This document shows positions 9,836-22,700 of a stretch of 64,000 bases of DNA, in pieces. The notes beneath the pieces were generated by a model. The model saw only the letters and a program-made list of their open reading frames with translations. It had not been told where the DNA came from and did not search any database. The DNA is from Isoetes taiwanensis (lineage: Eukaryota; Streptophyta; Lycopodiopsida; Isoetales; Isoetaceae), in NCBI GenBank assembly GCA_021234155.1, contig JAJEKV010000021.1:20609498-20673497 (forward strand), written 5' to 3'. Within the stretch, counting starts at the first letter, position 1. Each line of letters starts with the position of its first letter. Position numbers and translations under genes: made by a program.

Positions 9836-10871
9836 CCTGCTCGGCTACATTCGGCTCCATCGGCCATTGCTTGTACCTGTTTGTGGGGCTAGTCTTAAAG
9901 ACTAAGTGGGGGTTATAGGCACTTAAGTAAACTGCTCATTCGCATTACAAACTCATACAATAAACAAGCATGAACTCCTTACAAAAAAAATCCCATTGCA
10001 TCCAACCATTCAGACTACATATATGCGAAATGGTGATATGATAATTGATGCTTAAGACAACCATTAAATGCCTTCATATCTACAATACATCTCTCAAAAA
10101 ACAATTTCATGGCATCCAGTGTCTACTCCGCTTCTAAAATGCCATCTAAGCTAATGAGAACCTGCAACCAATTGTGTACACACCTTTCCACACTACGTCA
10201 GCACTGGAGGACCACTTTTTCCATGCAGTGCAACAGAGAATCCAGGCTAGGATAACAATGTCTAATGTCAGTTACAAGCATAGCCACAAGTCAAAGCCAT
10301 CACAAATGGACTCGGCCCCGGAGACTATGCACTTTTGCAATATTCCATATTTCATATTTTTCAATGCCATAAATAGTTACAGTTTATAAAAATATGCACG
10401 TGTGATTATAATACGAGCACCAACAATTCAGATGTAATTCCTATGCATTTCTTACATATATACAACACGATAAATGACAATTCAATATGGATCATACCCA
10501 TGCATGCAACTTTTGGTAATATACTGATGGCGAATTTTCTCACATCCCTATTAGTTGGCATCAGAAGGCAAAAAACAAGACCATTCTTCCATGCTGCTAC
10601 ATGAAATGATAACAGAAGAAGAAGTAAATGGGCTCAATAACACTTAAAATAATCAATAAGAACAAGAAAGTACAAGATAATGAGCCCTCCATGCCTCTGA
10701 ATCATGGAGGACATCTGAATCCATGATCAAGAGGAGGTCACTCTCTCAAAAGTTGTGGAAGCAGGAAAGAGGAGGAGCTCGTGCTCCTCAAAACACTTAT
10801 ATTCTACCGCTGCCGATAGATAAGCTCTTTTATTCATTCATCTCAGCAGGTGTTTTACATTGGTTGAGAGT

Positions 10872-11082
10872 GGGTAGCCGCACATTGCAGGCTACCCAAA
10901 AACTAATTATAAATTATTATAATTGTGCCACTAACTCCTCGACGGAGTTGTTAACATAACAAAGTATAATGAGATGTTGGATGATATACCTCTGAAGACT
11001 TATCACCGGGGTTAAAAAACCCTGCCCTTTTGAGTTTTCGAGGAAAAACCCTAGTGATAAGCCCTCAGCAAGGGGCTTGGAC
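10872..11082. other. cluster of four hairpins, possible structured RNA or LINE/SINE 3' end
   Basis: Within about 210 bases there are four inverted repeats: GGGTAGCC/GGCTACCC (10872-10897), AACTCC/GGAGTT (about 10935-10951), CTTATCAC/GTGATAAG enclosing 47 bases (10999-11061), and AAGCCC/GGGCTT just after (from 11059). The third resembles a 71-base hairpin at 17267-17337 in the 3' untranslated part of LINE B. Function is not known. Confidence 0.5.
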
Positions 11083-11261
11083 AATCGTCAGACTACTATA
11101 ATAGTCCTAAAAAAATATGAATATTGATGAAGCCAGAAAGCATATGCTAACTGAATCCTGCACAACATAAATGCTAAAACATATACATGAGATAAAAAAA
11201 AACCTCCAAAATAAGAAGGGCCGGTCCGCGCACGCATGCAATAAACATAACATAAATAAAT

Positions 11262-11434
<173 letters not shown>

Positions 11435-11666
11435 AATGAAATGAAATGTTGTATTTATTACGCCCAGAGACCACCGTGTCTATGAGACGATCAATGTACA
11501 TATTCAACGTTATAAAGATATCCTCTAATGCATCTTCCTCGACAAGAATGCATTAGACTCTTCCCATCTCTCATCATGTATAACATTACAATCTTTAATA
11601 CTCATTAACCTGTTCTCTCAGATCAATATTTCCTTCAAGTATTTCCCAATGTGATGTCCAGGCATA

Positions 11667-12472
11667 TCAAAGAATTCCAAAGAAAGAGTTTGAATGGATA
11701 CTGTACTTATCTCGAATCCCTGAGTATGACGGGCACCTTACGATGACATGTAATTCATCTTCTACTTCTCCCATATTGCATACTTTGCAAAATCTCAATT
11801 CATGGGGAATATTACTCCAACGTCCTACTTCAACCCCAAGCCTATGGGAGCTAAGCCGCATCCTGCTTATCATCTGTCTGGCGCCAAAAGACACACCTTC
11901 CTTGAGGTATTTGGCCTCTTGGAGTGGGATTTATATCTTGTCCTATAGAAATGTTTTTTTTTTGTCTCCGGGACTCTCCAGCTTCTTCTAATGAGGTGCT
12001 CATGCACCCACTCTCTTAGATTGCCCTTATTCTCACGCATACCATGAATGTCCATCCCCCACTTCCTCATCCATTTCCTAATATCTGAGTACCATCCCTT
12101 GTCTCTTGTTTCTTCTAATGCTAGCCTTGGTAAGCTATCTTCTGGCATATCAAATAGCAACTTAGAGAGATATGTAAGCATTCTGCATAGGGCTTCAAAA
12201 TTCTAGTGGCATCATGCCACACTCTACAAGCAAAGATATCATATGGAGTTTGAGCTTTAGTACCCAATTCTGTTCTCAAGAACTTCTTTCTCGCACTTTC
12301 TCAACCTTTTTCCAGATTCTACAGATAATCCCGCCCCCATACTTCACACCCATAGAGCAAAACCTGTTTGGACCAGCACTTTCGATATAATGTACGCCTC
12401 GGGCTAAAGTCCCATATTTCCTTTTTTCCACTTTTACGCCTGCATGCTATATAGTGCTTTCAGGGCCTCCAT
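11667..12472 (-). pseudogene. LINE A C-terminal region with zf-RVT-like segment
   Basis: Minus-strand frames 12181-11870 and 11894-11667 contain WRVPETKKKHFYRTRY and then VEVGRWSNIP, FCKVCNMGEVEDELHVIV, RCPSYSGIRDKY: the Cys/His segment found at the C-terminus of plant LINE ORF2 proteins. The same segment recurs in LINE B (about 17500-17612) and LINE C (about 26150-26260), showing one family. Confidence 0.85.
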
Positions 12473-13804
12473 TTACTCTATGCTCAACAAATAGAAGTTC
12501 CAAATATGCCCCTTGTCCACATGTATCCCTAGATACTTATATGAGGTGACAATTTCCACAGGTTCTCCATGATAGAGGAATTTAAGATGATCTACTTTAT
12601 TTGTCCCAAATACCATCATCTTAGTCTTTGACATATTTACCCTCATACTTTTCTGTTCACAGAAATGTGCCAGCGCATCTAAATGCTTCTGCATGCCTTC
12701 CACTGAACGGGAAAGAAGAACAACATCATCAGCATATAAGAGCAACAGAACCATGCATCTAAACAATGGGGTCCCCTCCCCGCCATATTCGGACATCCAA
12801 GCCTGCAATTGGTCTATGAATAGGCCAAATAGTGTGGGCGACAATGGGCACCCTTGCTTCACTCCAATATTACTTTCTACCACATCTGTGCATTGCTCAA
12901 TGTAGGGGGATGATAGCTGTACCAAAACTTTATCATAAAGTATCTTCACTGCATGTCTAAGCTCAATTGGTACCCCTAGGGCCTCCATCCTCTCCCACAA
13001 ATTACTACGAGATACCGTGTCAAATGCCTTAGCATAATCAACAAAAAGAGCATAAAGGGGTTTTTTCTTACCCTTAACCGAGTCAACCATAGCTCGCAAA
13101 GTAACCAAATGATCAATCAGAGATCTTTTTGGTCTAAAGCCCGCCTTGCCCGATTAGCTCTAACATTATGTTTTTCAGCCCAGGTGCTCAATTTACAATT
13201 CAACATAGCAGCAAATAATTTGGCATATAAACTACTAACCAGAATCATTCGGTAATTTCCAGGATCATTCTCATCTCCAGCTTTATGCAAGGGGATAACT
13301 CTGTTCAGCTGCCAAGTGCGAGGAAACCCTTTGCGCAAAACATTGTTAAATAATGACAACAATGCGATGTATTGAGTTACCTCCCCATTTGAACATTTCA
13401 GCTACCACCCAATTGAATCACCGCTTTCCGCTGGCAAGATGACTTAACCCTTCTTCTAAGTCTTCCAAATCAAAGCACCAGCCTACATCCTGTAAGTCAA
13501 TATTACCGACATTGGCCTCCGGCATGTGATACAGCTTACGCACTTGGCTTAATAAAGCTATGGTTTCCAGGTGGGTCTCCTGCTTCATCTTAGGTTTAAG
13601 CTCATTCCAGAATTTTTTGGGATCTGCTATAGTGTCACGGATCAACTCCTGTTGTCTCTGATATACGTACTTTTTCTTTTTTGATTTCGTGAGTGCAAAA
13701 TATTCTTTCTTTAATCTCTGCCTATCTCCCCTTGCCTCGCTTAAATGCCTCTCTTTTTGCTCTACAAGACGATCAAACCAACTATTGCATGGCAATCCCT
13801 TCAT
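12473..13804 (-). pseudogene. LINE A reverse transcriptase in three broken frames
   Basis: Minus-strand segments 13804-13418, 13362-13117 and 13108-12473 form one RT with frame breaks. The first has a Lys-rich linker with WNELKPKMKQET and ends EEGLSHLASGK, the usual start of LINE RT. The second has NNVLRKGFPRTWQLNRVIPL and HKAGDENDPGNYR. The third has YALFVDYAKAFDTV, GVKQGCPLSPTLFGLFIDQL and the active-site LLYADDVVLLS (YADD at about 12723-12740). These are the standard motifs of target-primed RT of the L1-like group. The break near 13110 falls just before the FRPKRS segment. Confidence 0.9.
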
Positions 13805-14440
13805 CTTTCAAGTGAGACAAAACAATCGGTGGCAACATCTAGAACTAACTCTGCAATCTTGTCACTTAATTTATCGTTGTCATTTGGGCCAATTTGTTGT
13901 GGAGGCTCTTGCCTCACACTTCTTCATATAGCTTTCCTCTTTATGATATTTCATACGTTATGCATGAGGCTTAGAGACATAACGCGCCTGCCGGTGGCAT
14001 GTGTAATTCTTGGTGCTTAACACAATCAAGTATCGGGTGTATGATTTGAGATCTTTTCCATCTCTTCCCCTATAGACATATGTAACACCCGCTTACGCAA
14101 ACCGGGATGTAGCAAGAACGAGATCAACAACACTTGCATTTCTCGCATGTGCACTTACACTGCACTGGAAACCTCTCGTGGTGCCATTATAAACCAATAA
14201 ATCAAGCCCACGCACATATTAAGCACATGGTTGCCTTGGGGTGTAGGCCATCTTATTCCGCCACCGTGGTTCTACTCCATCCTTCCGGGATACTTCCTTA
14301 TCATCAAGCATCTCAACCCATACGGATCCCCTTCCATGCTAGCGATAGTCGCTTGTTTGGTAGCAATGCTCGCTGAAATCTCCTAATAAGAGAACATCAC
14401 CATCTGGCAGCAATGAAAGCACATCCTGTTCTAAGCTCAT
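13805..14440 (-). pseudogene. LINE A endonuclease (APE-type) remnant and linker
   Basis: At the 5' end, next to the GA tract, the minus strand reads LPDGDVLLLGDFSEHCY (about 14425-14355), matching the GDFN motif region of LINE apurinic-type endonucleases that nick target DNA. Here the Asn after GDF is Ser. The rest of the stretch to 13805 is interrupted by stops and only loosely readable. Confidence 0.6.
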
Positions 14441-14449
14441 GAGAGAGAG

Positions 14450-14494
<45 letters not shown>
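14441..14494. repeat. (GA)n microsatellite at the 5' side of LINE A
   Basis: A GA run of about 54 bases with one GC interruption. It and the longer run at 11263-11430 flank LINE A and were probably one tract before insertion. Confidence 0.95.
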
Positions 14495-14497
<3 letters not shown>

Positions 14498-14925
14498 AAT
14501 TAATTATACATAATTAAATAGGGAGGTGGGGGTGGGTTCAAGAGGAAGAGAGAGGAAACTGCTGAGACGAAGAAACGCTGATTTGAGAAGCTGAAGAAGA
14601 CTCCTGCTATAAAAAACTAAAGCAGAGGTCCAAAACTGCATGCAAAACATGCATGCATACATGCATGCTCTTCCTCATGAGAATCTCAATCCTACGAAGT
14701 GGATCGATTCCGATTTTTCACCTCTTCATCTTATCCCTCTATTTTCAACCTCTTCATCGCATTGGAATATGTTATTGACAAAGACATGGCAATATTGGAG
14801 GCGTATGACAAAAATATTTGACTAGACGAACATGTTGGGATGAATGAATGCATAAGGACATATATTATAAACAAAGATGATGGCAAGCATGTATGAAAAT
14901 ATATAGAAGAACATATATTATCTAA
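14495..14925. repeat. segmental duplication copy 1, right part
   Basis: Matches 41906-42330 closely, including GGGGGTGGGTTCAAGAGG and the run of ATGCATGC-like words. Similarity stops near 14925. No gene seen. Confidence 0.88.
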
Positions 14926-17266
14926 ACATATATAATGATTGTAGGAAGATTCGATTCTTTTATTCTTGGGCTATATAAATGACACTTGGCAAATTTTGGT
15001 GATCCTGATTCCGTTCCTAACATTGAGGAGTCTTCATTCAGTGAAATTCTCGGGATAAGAGAGTTGAAGCTTTCCTTCGAAGGCAAGGAACCGGGAATTG
15101 ACTTAGCTGCAACCAATTCTTATGCACTTTTTGTTTTTTGCTTGCATTCGAACCCCTCCATCGTTTTAAGCTCTGTACTGGAGAGTGCTGTGTTCCGTGG
15201 GCAGGCCTCACCAGCGCAGAGAAATAATGTTGTTTCTGCCCTCTTCGGCTCCTCTAGCACCGGCGGCCGCGTCCTCTTGCTCCGATCTGTTCCTGCCCAT
15301 ATGCTCTGTTCCGTGGATTTGCTCCTCTGCTTCATTCTGCGGGTTTTTCCTCTCCCTTTTGTCGTTTTTTCCCTCATTTTTAATGCTTCTTCGTACAATT
15401 GGAGTTTCCTTCCTCTGACAACCACTTGCTTGACATTCTATTCCCGTTTCATTTGTGGATCTTCTCTCTTTTCTCGGTTTCTCTACTCAAATGAAGGGTC
15501 TAGCTCTATATTTCTGGCTTTTGGAAGTACTCTACTCCCTTACAGGTTCGTCTTCGAAGATTTTAATTTCAATTCTTCAACTTGAAATTGCAATCGACAT
15601 CTGTGGATCTAGATTTGCTTGGCATTGAAGCTGAAGACGTAAGTACTGCAGCTGATTTAGCAAAGAAGAAGATCGTTGTTTTGGGTGTGTTACAAGGCGC
15701 CAAGTATAACATAAGCATCAAGTATGTTTCCTACTGACCGCTAAGTATGTTTTTTTTTTAGCATATGTTTGAAGGCTAAATATGCTTTCGCTTGGGCATA
15801 TGTTGGAACACTTAATATACTTGGTCTTCAGTGCATGATAGCACACTAGCTCCTTTTCTAGAATCTGAGTAGTGATGCCTTTTTTTGAAGATATAATCAA
15901 GTTAAGCATCTAGTGCCGCATATAATGGAGTGCTAAATATCTATGCTAGGAGGCCCACTTTCTTTGAGCTCCTTCGTGCTAATTATAGCCTTAAAGTTGC
16001 ATGCAAAGTACAATTGCATGTAGACCCCTTGCATAAAGGGAAACTCATGCACAAGTTTTTTAAGGAAAAAGCTTATCTTTTTGTCATAAAACAATATATA
16101 TGACCGCTTGATGCTTTTGTAGGACATAGAGTATCATGCCAAAAAATGCAACACGATGCACCAAACGGATTTAGGGCATGATTGTAATCACCTTGCCACA
16201 AATGCAAGAATTAACATCAAATTTTTTAAATACGTCATGTTTGCCCTTTATTGTGTTATCGACGTATTGTAGCAAGCAAACAATAGAGGAAGAAACTCTA
16301 GCTTGCAATTTCTTATGCATCTTTAGTTCTCGTTTAATTCCTAGATCATTTCATTCATAGTCTTTGCTATCTAAAATTTCCTTCACTGTCACTTCTTTTT
16401 CGTGCCATCTTGAGGTATATAAGATTAAAAATGAAACACCTTAAACACCTTAAGTTTTTCGCCTTAGGAAGTCTAGGTCTTTTGTAGTCAAATTCAGTAA
16501 TAAGTTAATATGTGTGTTAAGTATAAAAGCAATATTTCGTTTTTGCTCCAAATGCAATGAAACCTCTACATCTATCAAGCAGAATTATCCATGATACTCA
16601 CACGGTCAAGGTAATCATGAAGCTATAATTATAATACCATCCACCAGAGATCATCATAACCTTGGCTCATAAAAATGAAATATCAAAATTTATTATAAAG
16701 CCATTACAATTAAATATAGAAATAATATATCAAAAATCACCAGATTAGGTATTGTTGTAAAGGCCTTCATGGGATACCTATCAAACATATGGCGTGCCAA
16801 GGTAGCTATTCTAGGAGACCATATTTTACAATAGTGCTTGCTGGAAGTAATGGATGCCAGCTTCAACTATTCCAAGTGGAGCGGCAGCTTCAACTATTCC
16901 TGCTAGACGAAAACTAATCTAAGAGAAAAATAAAATATTAAGACAAGAAATAATAGGAAATAAGCTTGCAAGTACCTTGAAATCAGGAAGATTATCAGAG
17001 CCACCTACATCAGTCTAAACTTGATAAACAAATGTGTTTGAAATCACATCTAATTATTTATTTAACAATCTACCATGAAGATTTGAAGCTTTCATCCATT
17101 ACATTTGCAAATGCTTAAAAAAAAAATTTGGTTGAAGAAAAGAAGGATTTTTATCAAAAATAGGAGAATAGCTTGTGGGTTATTGGTTGAAGAATGAGAA
17201 TGAGAATGATTTTTTATCGTCCACTGGGGCCAATCGGCCTATGGGATCCATAAGGAGCGCATAAAA
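14926..17266. other. no supported gene
   Basis: AT-rich sequence. An open frame at 14986-15585 has no ATG start and a hydrophobic, low-complexity look, so it is not called. Nothing else is recognisable. Confidence 0.5.
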
Positions 17267-17337
17267 CTTATTACTGTCCGAGTTAAAAAACCCCCGCCCC
17301 GAAGGGTTTTCGAGGGAAAAACCGTGGCAGTAATAAG
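17267..17337 (-). other. stem-loop in the 3' untranslated region of LINE B
   Basis: CTTATTACTG and CAGTAATAAG form a perfect 10-bp stem around an inner part rich in runs of C, G and A (GAGTTAAAAAACC, GGTTTTCGAGGG). It lies 46 bases beyond the LINE B stop codon on the minus strand. The copies at 10999-11061 and 41635-41697 share the inner words but have CTTATCAC/GTGATAAG, i.e. a paired change in the stem. Confidence 0.65.
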
Positions 17338-17612
17338 AATGCTGTCAAACTGTACAAGTATACATCAATGTATATATACATGTCAACTGTGTGCCCGAGG
17401 ACATAGCTGATCTCGCATGTCCATAACCTCCTGAAGCGATCCCAGCACCCGTACGGATGCTGTGCTCAATGTCACATGTAACGGCTGGCCAGGCCTGACC
17501 AACTCAGCATAGCGCGTCCAAATTTGATCATATGCTGAGCAACTTTGAAGGGTATGAGATTCATCCTCAATGACTCCCATTTGGCAAAGCATTGATGAGC
17601 TCGTCTGGCGTA
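17338..17612 (-). pseudogene. LINE B, 3' end fragment (C-terminus)
   Basis: The minus-strand frame ending at 17383 reads SSMLCQMGVIEDESHTLQSC, SAYDQIWTRY and ends RDQLCPRAHS: the zf-RVT-like LINE C-terminus. It is cut at 17612 by the 5' LTR of element B. The frame continues without a gap at 31308 on the far side of element B, so this is the missing end of the LINE at 31304-32643. Confidence 0.9.
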
Positions 17613-19131
17613 TGTGACGCTCCAAGACGATATACACGGTCTCAAGACGATACCGTGATCAGACCGCCACGCTGCGTTACCGCGCCGGCCCAATCGACGC
17701 GGTAATGCCGGCGTGGTACCTAAGCAAGGTCGCCCTAGGGGGCAACTTGCAATGGTGCGCATTACTTAGCAATGCGCTGCGACTTTTTAGACCTTTAACC
17801 CATTAAAGGTAGACCAAGGGTCATGGAAACCCTAAACCTAACCGATAGCCTACATAAGGCACCAAACCCTAACTTTCCCTTTTAAGCCCACGACCTTCCG
17901 AAAGCTCGATTCGCTACCGAGGAGTCAATTCCAACTCCCACGATCCGTCCCGGCCCCGCCCCCCTTGTCGATCGCCCGTCCCCGACCGCATTTCGAAGCG
18001 TAACAAAGACATGGACACCTTTGGATCGAGAGGGAGTGAACCAGGGATCGGTATTTAGTCGATTGAATAGCCTAAACCTTATTCCAGCCTTCGAACCAAA
18101 GAGGGTTTAGCCTATTAAATCACCCGTAGTAGCCAAGCATCCCGAGATTGACTCTAACTAAAGAACCTAACTCTATGTATGATATAGATTAGTTCTTATT
18201 CTTTAGTTCTATGATGATGTGATGGACGGATGAATTCTCGTGGAACTCACCGTATTGGGAAGGGGGTAGAGACTTGAAGCTTAGTAGATGATGCTCCTAG
18301 ATAGTCCCTCTTAGTGCATTACTAGATTTCGGCCTGTGTACAAGAACTCCACCGGTTGTGGGTGAAGGGGCCAGACCGGCTTAGAATGAGGTTCGTGTTC
18401 TCGACCCCTGGCCCATCCCTATGGTGTGTTAGTGCTACCGGGATCGTGAGTGACTAGGTCTAATGGCTTGCCACCGAGTGTGGGTAAGGCATGGGCTCGA
18501 CACCGTGGGGTGGAGTTCACCTTCCAAAGGGTTAAGTCCCAATAAGGGCAAGTGGCCCTCTAGTCACCTTGGGTCAGCATGTAGATCTCTCGGAGGGAGT
18601 GATCCACACCGCCCCATTGGGACCGGGGAGATGTAACCCGTGAATAGCCCCTTTGGCTATGCACCCCCGGCAGTTACCAGTCCCAACACTTTTCAACCTA
18701 CTCGCAAAGTGTGCACAGGGAGGGGCGGATGGAGTGGACAACCCTAAGCCATGTTCTTATGCCAGCCCAATCCATTGTCATGATTCTGCCACCGAACTCG
18801 GAGACCCAAGCTAGTCGGGCCATCCCCCGAGTCCGAGCCTTGGGTAGGAACTCCCTTTGTATTGTGCTGATCTTTGTCTATGCAGATGTTGATGCGCCAC
18901 CCTTCGAGGTGGATATATGATGTTATGTTACTGACGTGTATGTTTACGCTTCCGCAGCTAGGTAGGCCCTGAGGAAGACGGGGTAAAATGACCCCTTCAC
19001 TCTTCCCACTGTGGATCCTAGATGGTCACAGTGATATGTGGAGGGCCCCGACATATGGAGCTGGTGCGGGGGGATGAACTCCCTGTTTGTATACGGTCGC
19101 GGGCATCGTGATAACAGTAGGGGACGCTACA
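17613..19131 (+). repeat. 5' LTR of element B
   Basis: 1519 bp, starts TGTGACG and ends GACGCTACA. It is highly similar to 29793-31303 but has many small indels and scattered changes. The end CGCTACA has drifted from the CGTCACA of the other LTRs. Confidence 0.92.
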
Positions 19132-19132
19132 A

Positions 19133-19144
19133 TGGTATCGTGGC
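19133..19144 (+). promoter_or_regulatory. primer binding site of element B (initiator tRNA-Met type)
   Basis: TGGTATCGTGGC one base after the LTR. It is a mutated form of TGGTATCAGAGC, the complement of the initiator tRNA-Met 3' end, which is intact in element C. Confidence 0.75.
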
Positions 19145-19309
19145 GATGTTCTTGGAGATCAAGAGCAAAGCACTGACCATACTTGATAGGATCCTCAAGC
19201 CTCGAAAAGTGGGAAAATGTTTTCTTATTTTTGGTAGTTTATGCTAAGCTAGTAACAGTTAAGTAAATTGGAACTTAATAAGACTAAAAAGAATGAGCCA
19301 AAACCTCCT

Positions 19310-19760
19310 CAGGCAAGGTGGTCTCACAGCTCGCGCCTGGTCAAAGAACTAAACTTTAGTTTTTGAGCAGGCCACCTGAGACATTGAGCAAGAACACCTT
19401 AAAACTTGATGAATTTGAGAAAAGTAATATAGTAAGGCTAGTTCCAAGGTAGGAATTAGTTAGAATAGCATGTTTAAATTACTTAAATTACTTAAAATGT
19501 GCAAGATCTCACAGCTTTCGCTTTGGTCAAAGAACTAAACTTTAGTTTTTGAGCGAGGCTAAGTCGTGAGACATCGAGCCAAGATCACTCAAACTTGATG
19601 AATTTGAGAAAAGTAATATGGTAAGGCTAGTTCCAAGGTAGGAATTAGTTAGAATAGCATGTTTAAATTACTTAAATTACTTAAAATGTGTAAGATCTCA
19701 CACACTCGCTACCGGTCAAAGAACTAAACTTTAGTTTTTGAGCGTGGCGCTACCCGTGAG
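19310..19760 (+). repeat. tandem repeat in the leader of element B
   Basis: About 2.4 copies of a unit of 186-189 bases. The marker TCAAAGAACTAAACTTTAGT starts at 19341, 19527 and 19716. Short words around the marker (before GGTCAAAG and after GAGC) vary between copies more than the rest. Confidence 0.92.
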
Positions 19761-22700
19761 ACCTCCAAACTTTGAACTTCCATAACTTGAGCTACAGAGC
19801 TCCAAATCGCCTGAAAATTGTTGCAATAGGACCGTTACACAGCCTAGAATCCATTTATGAGCTCAAATTAGGCTAGAAATGTCAAACCCCAGCTCAAAAT
19901 GACCAAAATTCCTCAAACCCTTGAATTGTTTTTCCAAACTGTGGTTTGTTTGTAAATAGAAGCATACCCCATTAGTACCTCGCAAGTATTGCTCTCGGCT
20001 CAAAGCTGATGCCTTACTCCTAGATAGAAGTGCCCAAGAACACCCCTTTGTTATAGTCATCTAGACCTCAGCATACCAACCCAAGTCCAACTGTTGGTAC
20101 ATCACCTCTGCTCATGCCAAAGGCATAAACCTTGACCTAATTTTGTGTCCTTCTAATAGAGTTTGACTTATACAGCCGCCACATTGACACTCCCTATTGC
20201 CAGGATACCTAGAAAGGAGCTAGAGTCTAGAGCTTCCCAAGTCACTCCATGTGTAGAGATTGGACTCCCCTAAACCAACTTTGCTAGGACCTTAGAGTAT
20301 GCCTCAAACATCATGGAGGTTTTGCAAAACAACCCTCATGTCATGCCATACCACACGTCCTAATATCCATAGACTTGAGATTATAGATATGTCTCCAAAT
20401 GCTGCTTTCGAGCCATCTTGCTTGCTTATAGAGCCCAAAATGTTGTAGGAGAGCCCTTCAAGTAGACCCTTAGACTCTAGAATATACGAAGCGCATTTTC
20501 GGGGCGGACGGGCCGAGCCATAGAAGAGCTAGAGGCGCAACTCCTTGAAGACATCAAGGTCCCAAAAGATGTCTGAGTACGCATTGATAAGGAGAGGAGA
20601 CCTAAAAAGGCAGCCCAAGAGAGGGAAGATCACCATGACCTTGCAGCCCAGCCAGCTCAAGCGAATGTCATGAAATGTCACCAAGGAGTGAGAGACTTCG
20701 AATGGATAGGACCCAAGGGACCGGGAGGAGACGACCTAGCCCAGCCAGGTACAAATCACGCAAAAGGCTTACTAGAAGGAGCCATGGTAGTGGCAATGGA
20801 GATGACCACACTTCCGTGCAATGGAGAGCCACCTCGGAATGAAGCAAAACCCAAGCAACGAGAGTCGCGACTCGAAATTCAACCTCATGGAGGAATGACA
20901 ATGCATGCCTACCGACCACGATATATTCAAGAATGGTTGACTGCAACAGCCAGGTGATCCTACTCAAGCGATCAACGACACCGCACAACGGCAACCTTGC
21001 AACGACACACCGCATGTAGGGACGTTGAGCGGTCACCGCATTCCTCACGACGAATATACACATTAAGGAGGAGCATCTTTCTCAAGGGATCACATCGACG
21101 AACACTCTTCGCGAATCCGGGCGTGGACGAAGCTCGGATCAGACATGAAGCTCAACAATAGTAGCAGCATCTCAAAGGAATCCTGGAGTCAACCAGAACG
21201 AAGAAGATGCAGCAAAACCGAAGGATCAAACGCGATAGGAGGAGGGGAAACCCTAAAGGAGTATAAACAATTAAGTAGATCTTCGTACAGTTGTTTTGAA
21301 AAAGTGGATGAATTAAAATCCCAATGTAAATGCGTATATCTCTATTGTATATCTCGGGTGCTCACAGATATAGTGGAGAAACATGAGTTTAAAGTCATGT
21401 TTTACGGATTTAATGCTTAGATCAGGAAGCTCCTTCACTTCGACTACCAAAAGAGGAAGCAAGGAAGCACAACTATAGCCCAAGATCAAAATGGAAGAGC
21501 AAGTACGAGGGAGAAACGACCTGAGGCCAAGCAAACCTTCGACTCCAAACACTTCCGGAAGTGCCCTCAAGTAGAAGACAGCTCGTCCACCCAATGTCAG
21601 GACAAGAGACAACACCGGTCATGTCAAAATCATCAGGCCACCACACTGGACATCGTCGTGGCTAACACTACCTCTTGTGACAAAGAACAACACTTGATCT
21701 AACTTATGACACGAGTGGCCTCAACAATAGGAGGAACGCCCCGACAACAATGAGCCAACTAAGAAGGCAACATCTCGACAACCATAATTCCACCTTGTGG
21801 TAATATAGGGTGATGCGCTATGACACGCGTATATTAGATGGAGATGCACTTACGAAAAGCCAATCATGACGAGGAGATATGCCTTCAACAACTAGGTGAT
21901 GGCTTCGTCGTAATACTCCTACCAAGAATTAGAAGAGAAGAAGCCGATCATACCTCCGACATGTGGCACGCCAAACGCCCAAGGTAGAAGCATTCACACC
22001 TTAACGACAAGGATAGCAACCCAAGCACCTTCGCAAAAAAGAGAGTTCAAGATAATAGCCGGCTATTCAACGACAGGAGTATATTTAAGGCAGGTACTCC
22101 TTCAACTCAAGGGTCAAGTTGTGCAGATATAAGGATCCATCATCCCGACAATATAGCCAGCAGGGAGGAGAGCCATGATGCTTTACTTGCCAGAGAGACC
22201 GACATGCATAGAGGGACAAAGGTCGAAACCGAAAGCCGGAGAAGTGCTAGCAACCGACTTCTTCCACGAGCTCCCTAGAGGCAAAGGGAGGATCAAAACC
22301 GACGAGCACAATCAAAGCCACCTAAGGTACCTCAAGACAAGAAGACGGCATAGTGGAACGTGACAACGCCCAAGCCATGTGATCGAGGGATCAAACAAGG
22401 AAGTTTGGAAGCTTCGATGGAGAAGCAACTAGGCGCGGGCGAAGCGATGACTTGCACGGACTTGCATGCAACTTGGTGAACCCAAGGATGGACGATTCAA
22501 AGAACAACCGCAGAAGAGAACAACAACCAGAGGAGTATAGCCAAAGGAATCGCGCCACGACCTCAAGAGACGCCTTCAAATAGCTTCGAAAGTATCATGA
22601 AGGGGAGGATAATTACCGCCGAAAACGATCGGAAGCGTAATCGAAATGTTGAAGCATCAACGACCAGCACACCTTTAGTTAGAATGTGATCCAAAGCGTG

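Noticed and set aside
14986-15585. 199-codon plus-strand open frame
   Set aside because: Starts at TTG without an ATG, low-complexity hydrophobic text, no family resemblance.
20668-21063. 131-codon minus-strand frame inside element B
   Set aside because: Hydrophobic shadow frame in the decayed internal region; the plus-strand partner also has no motif.
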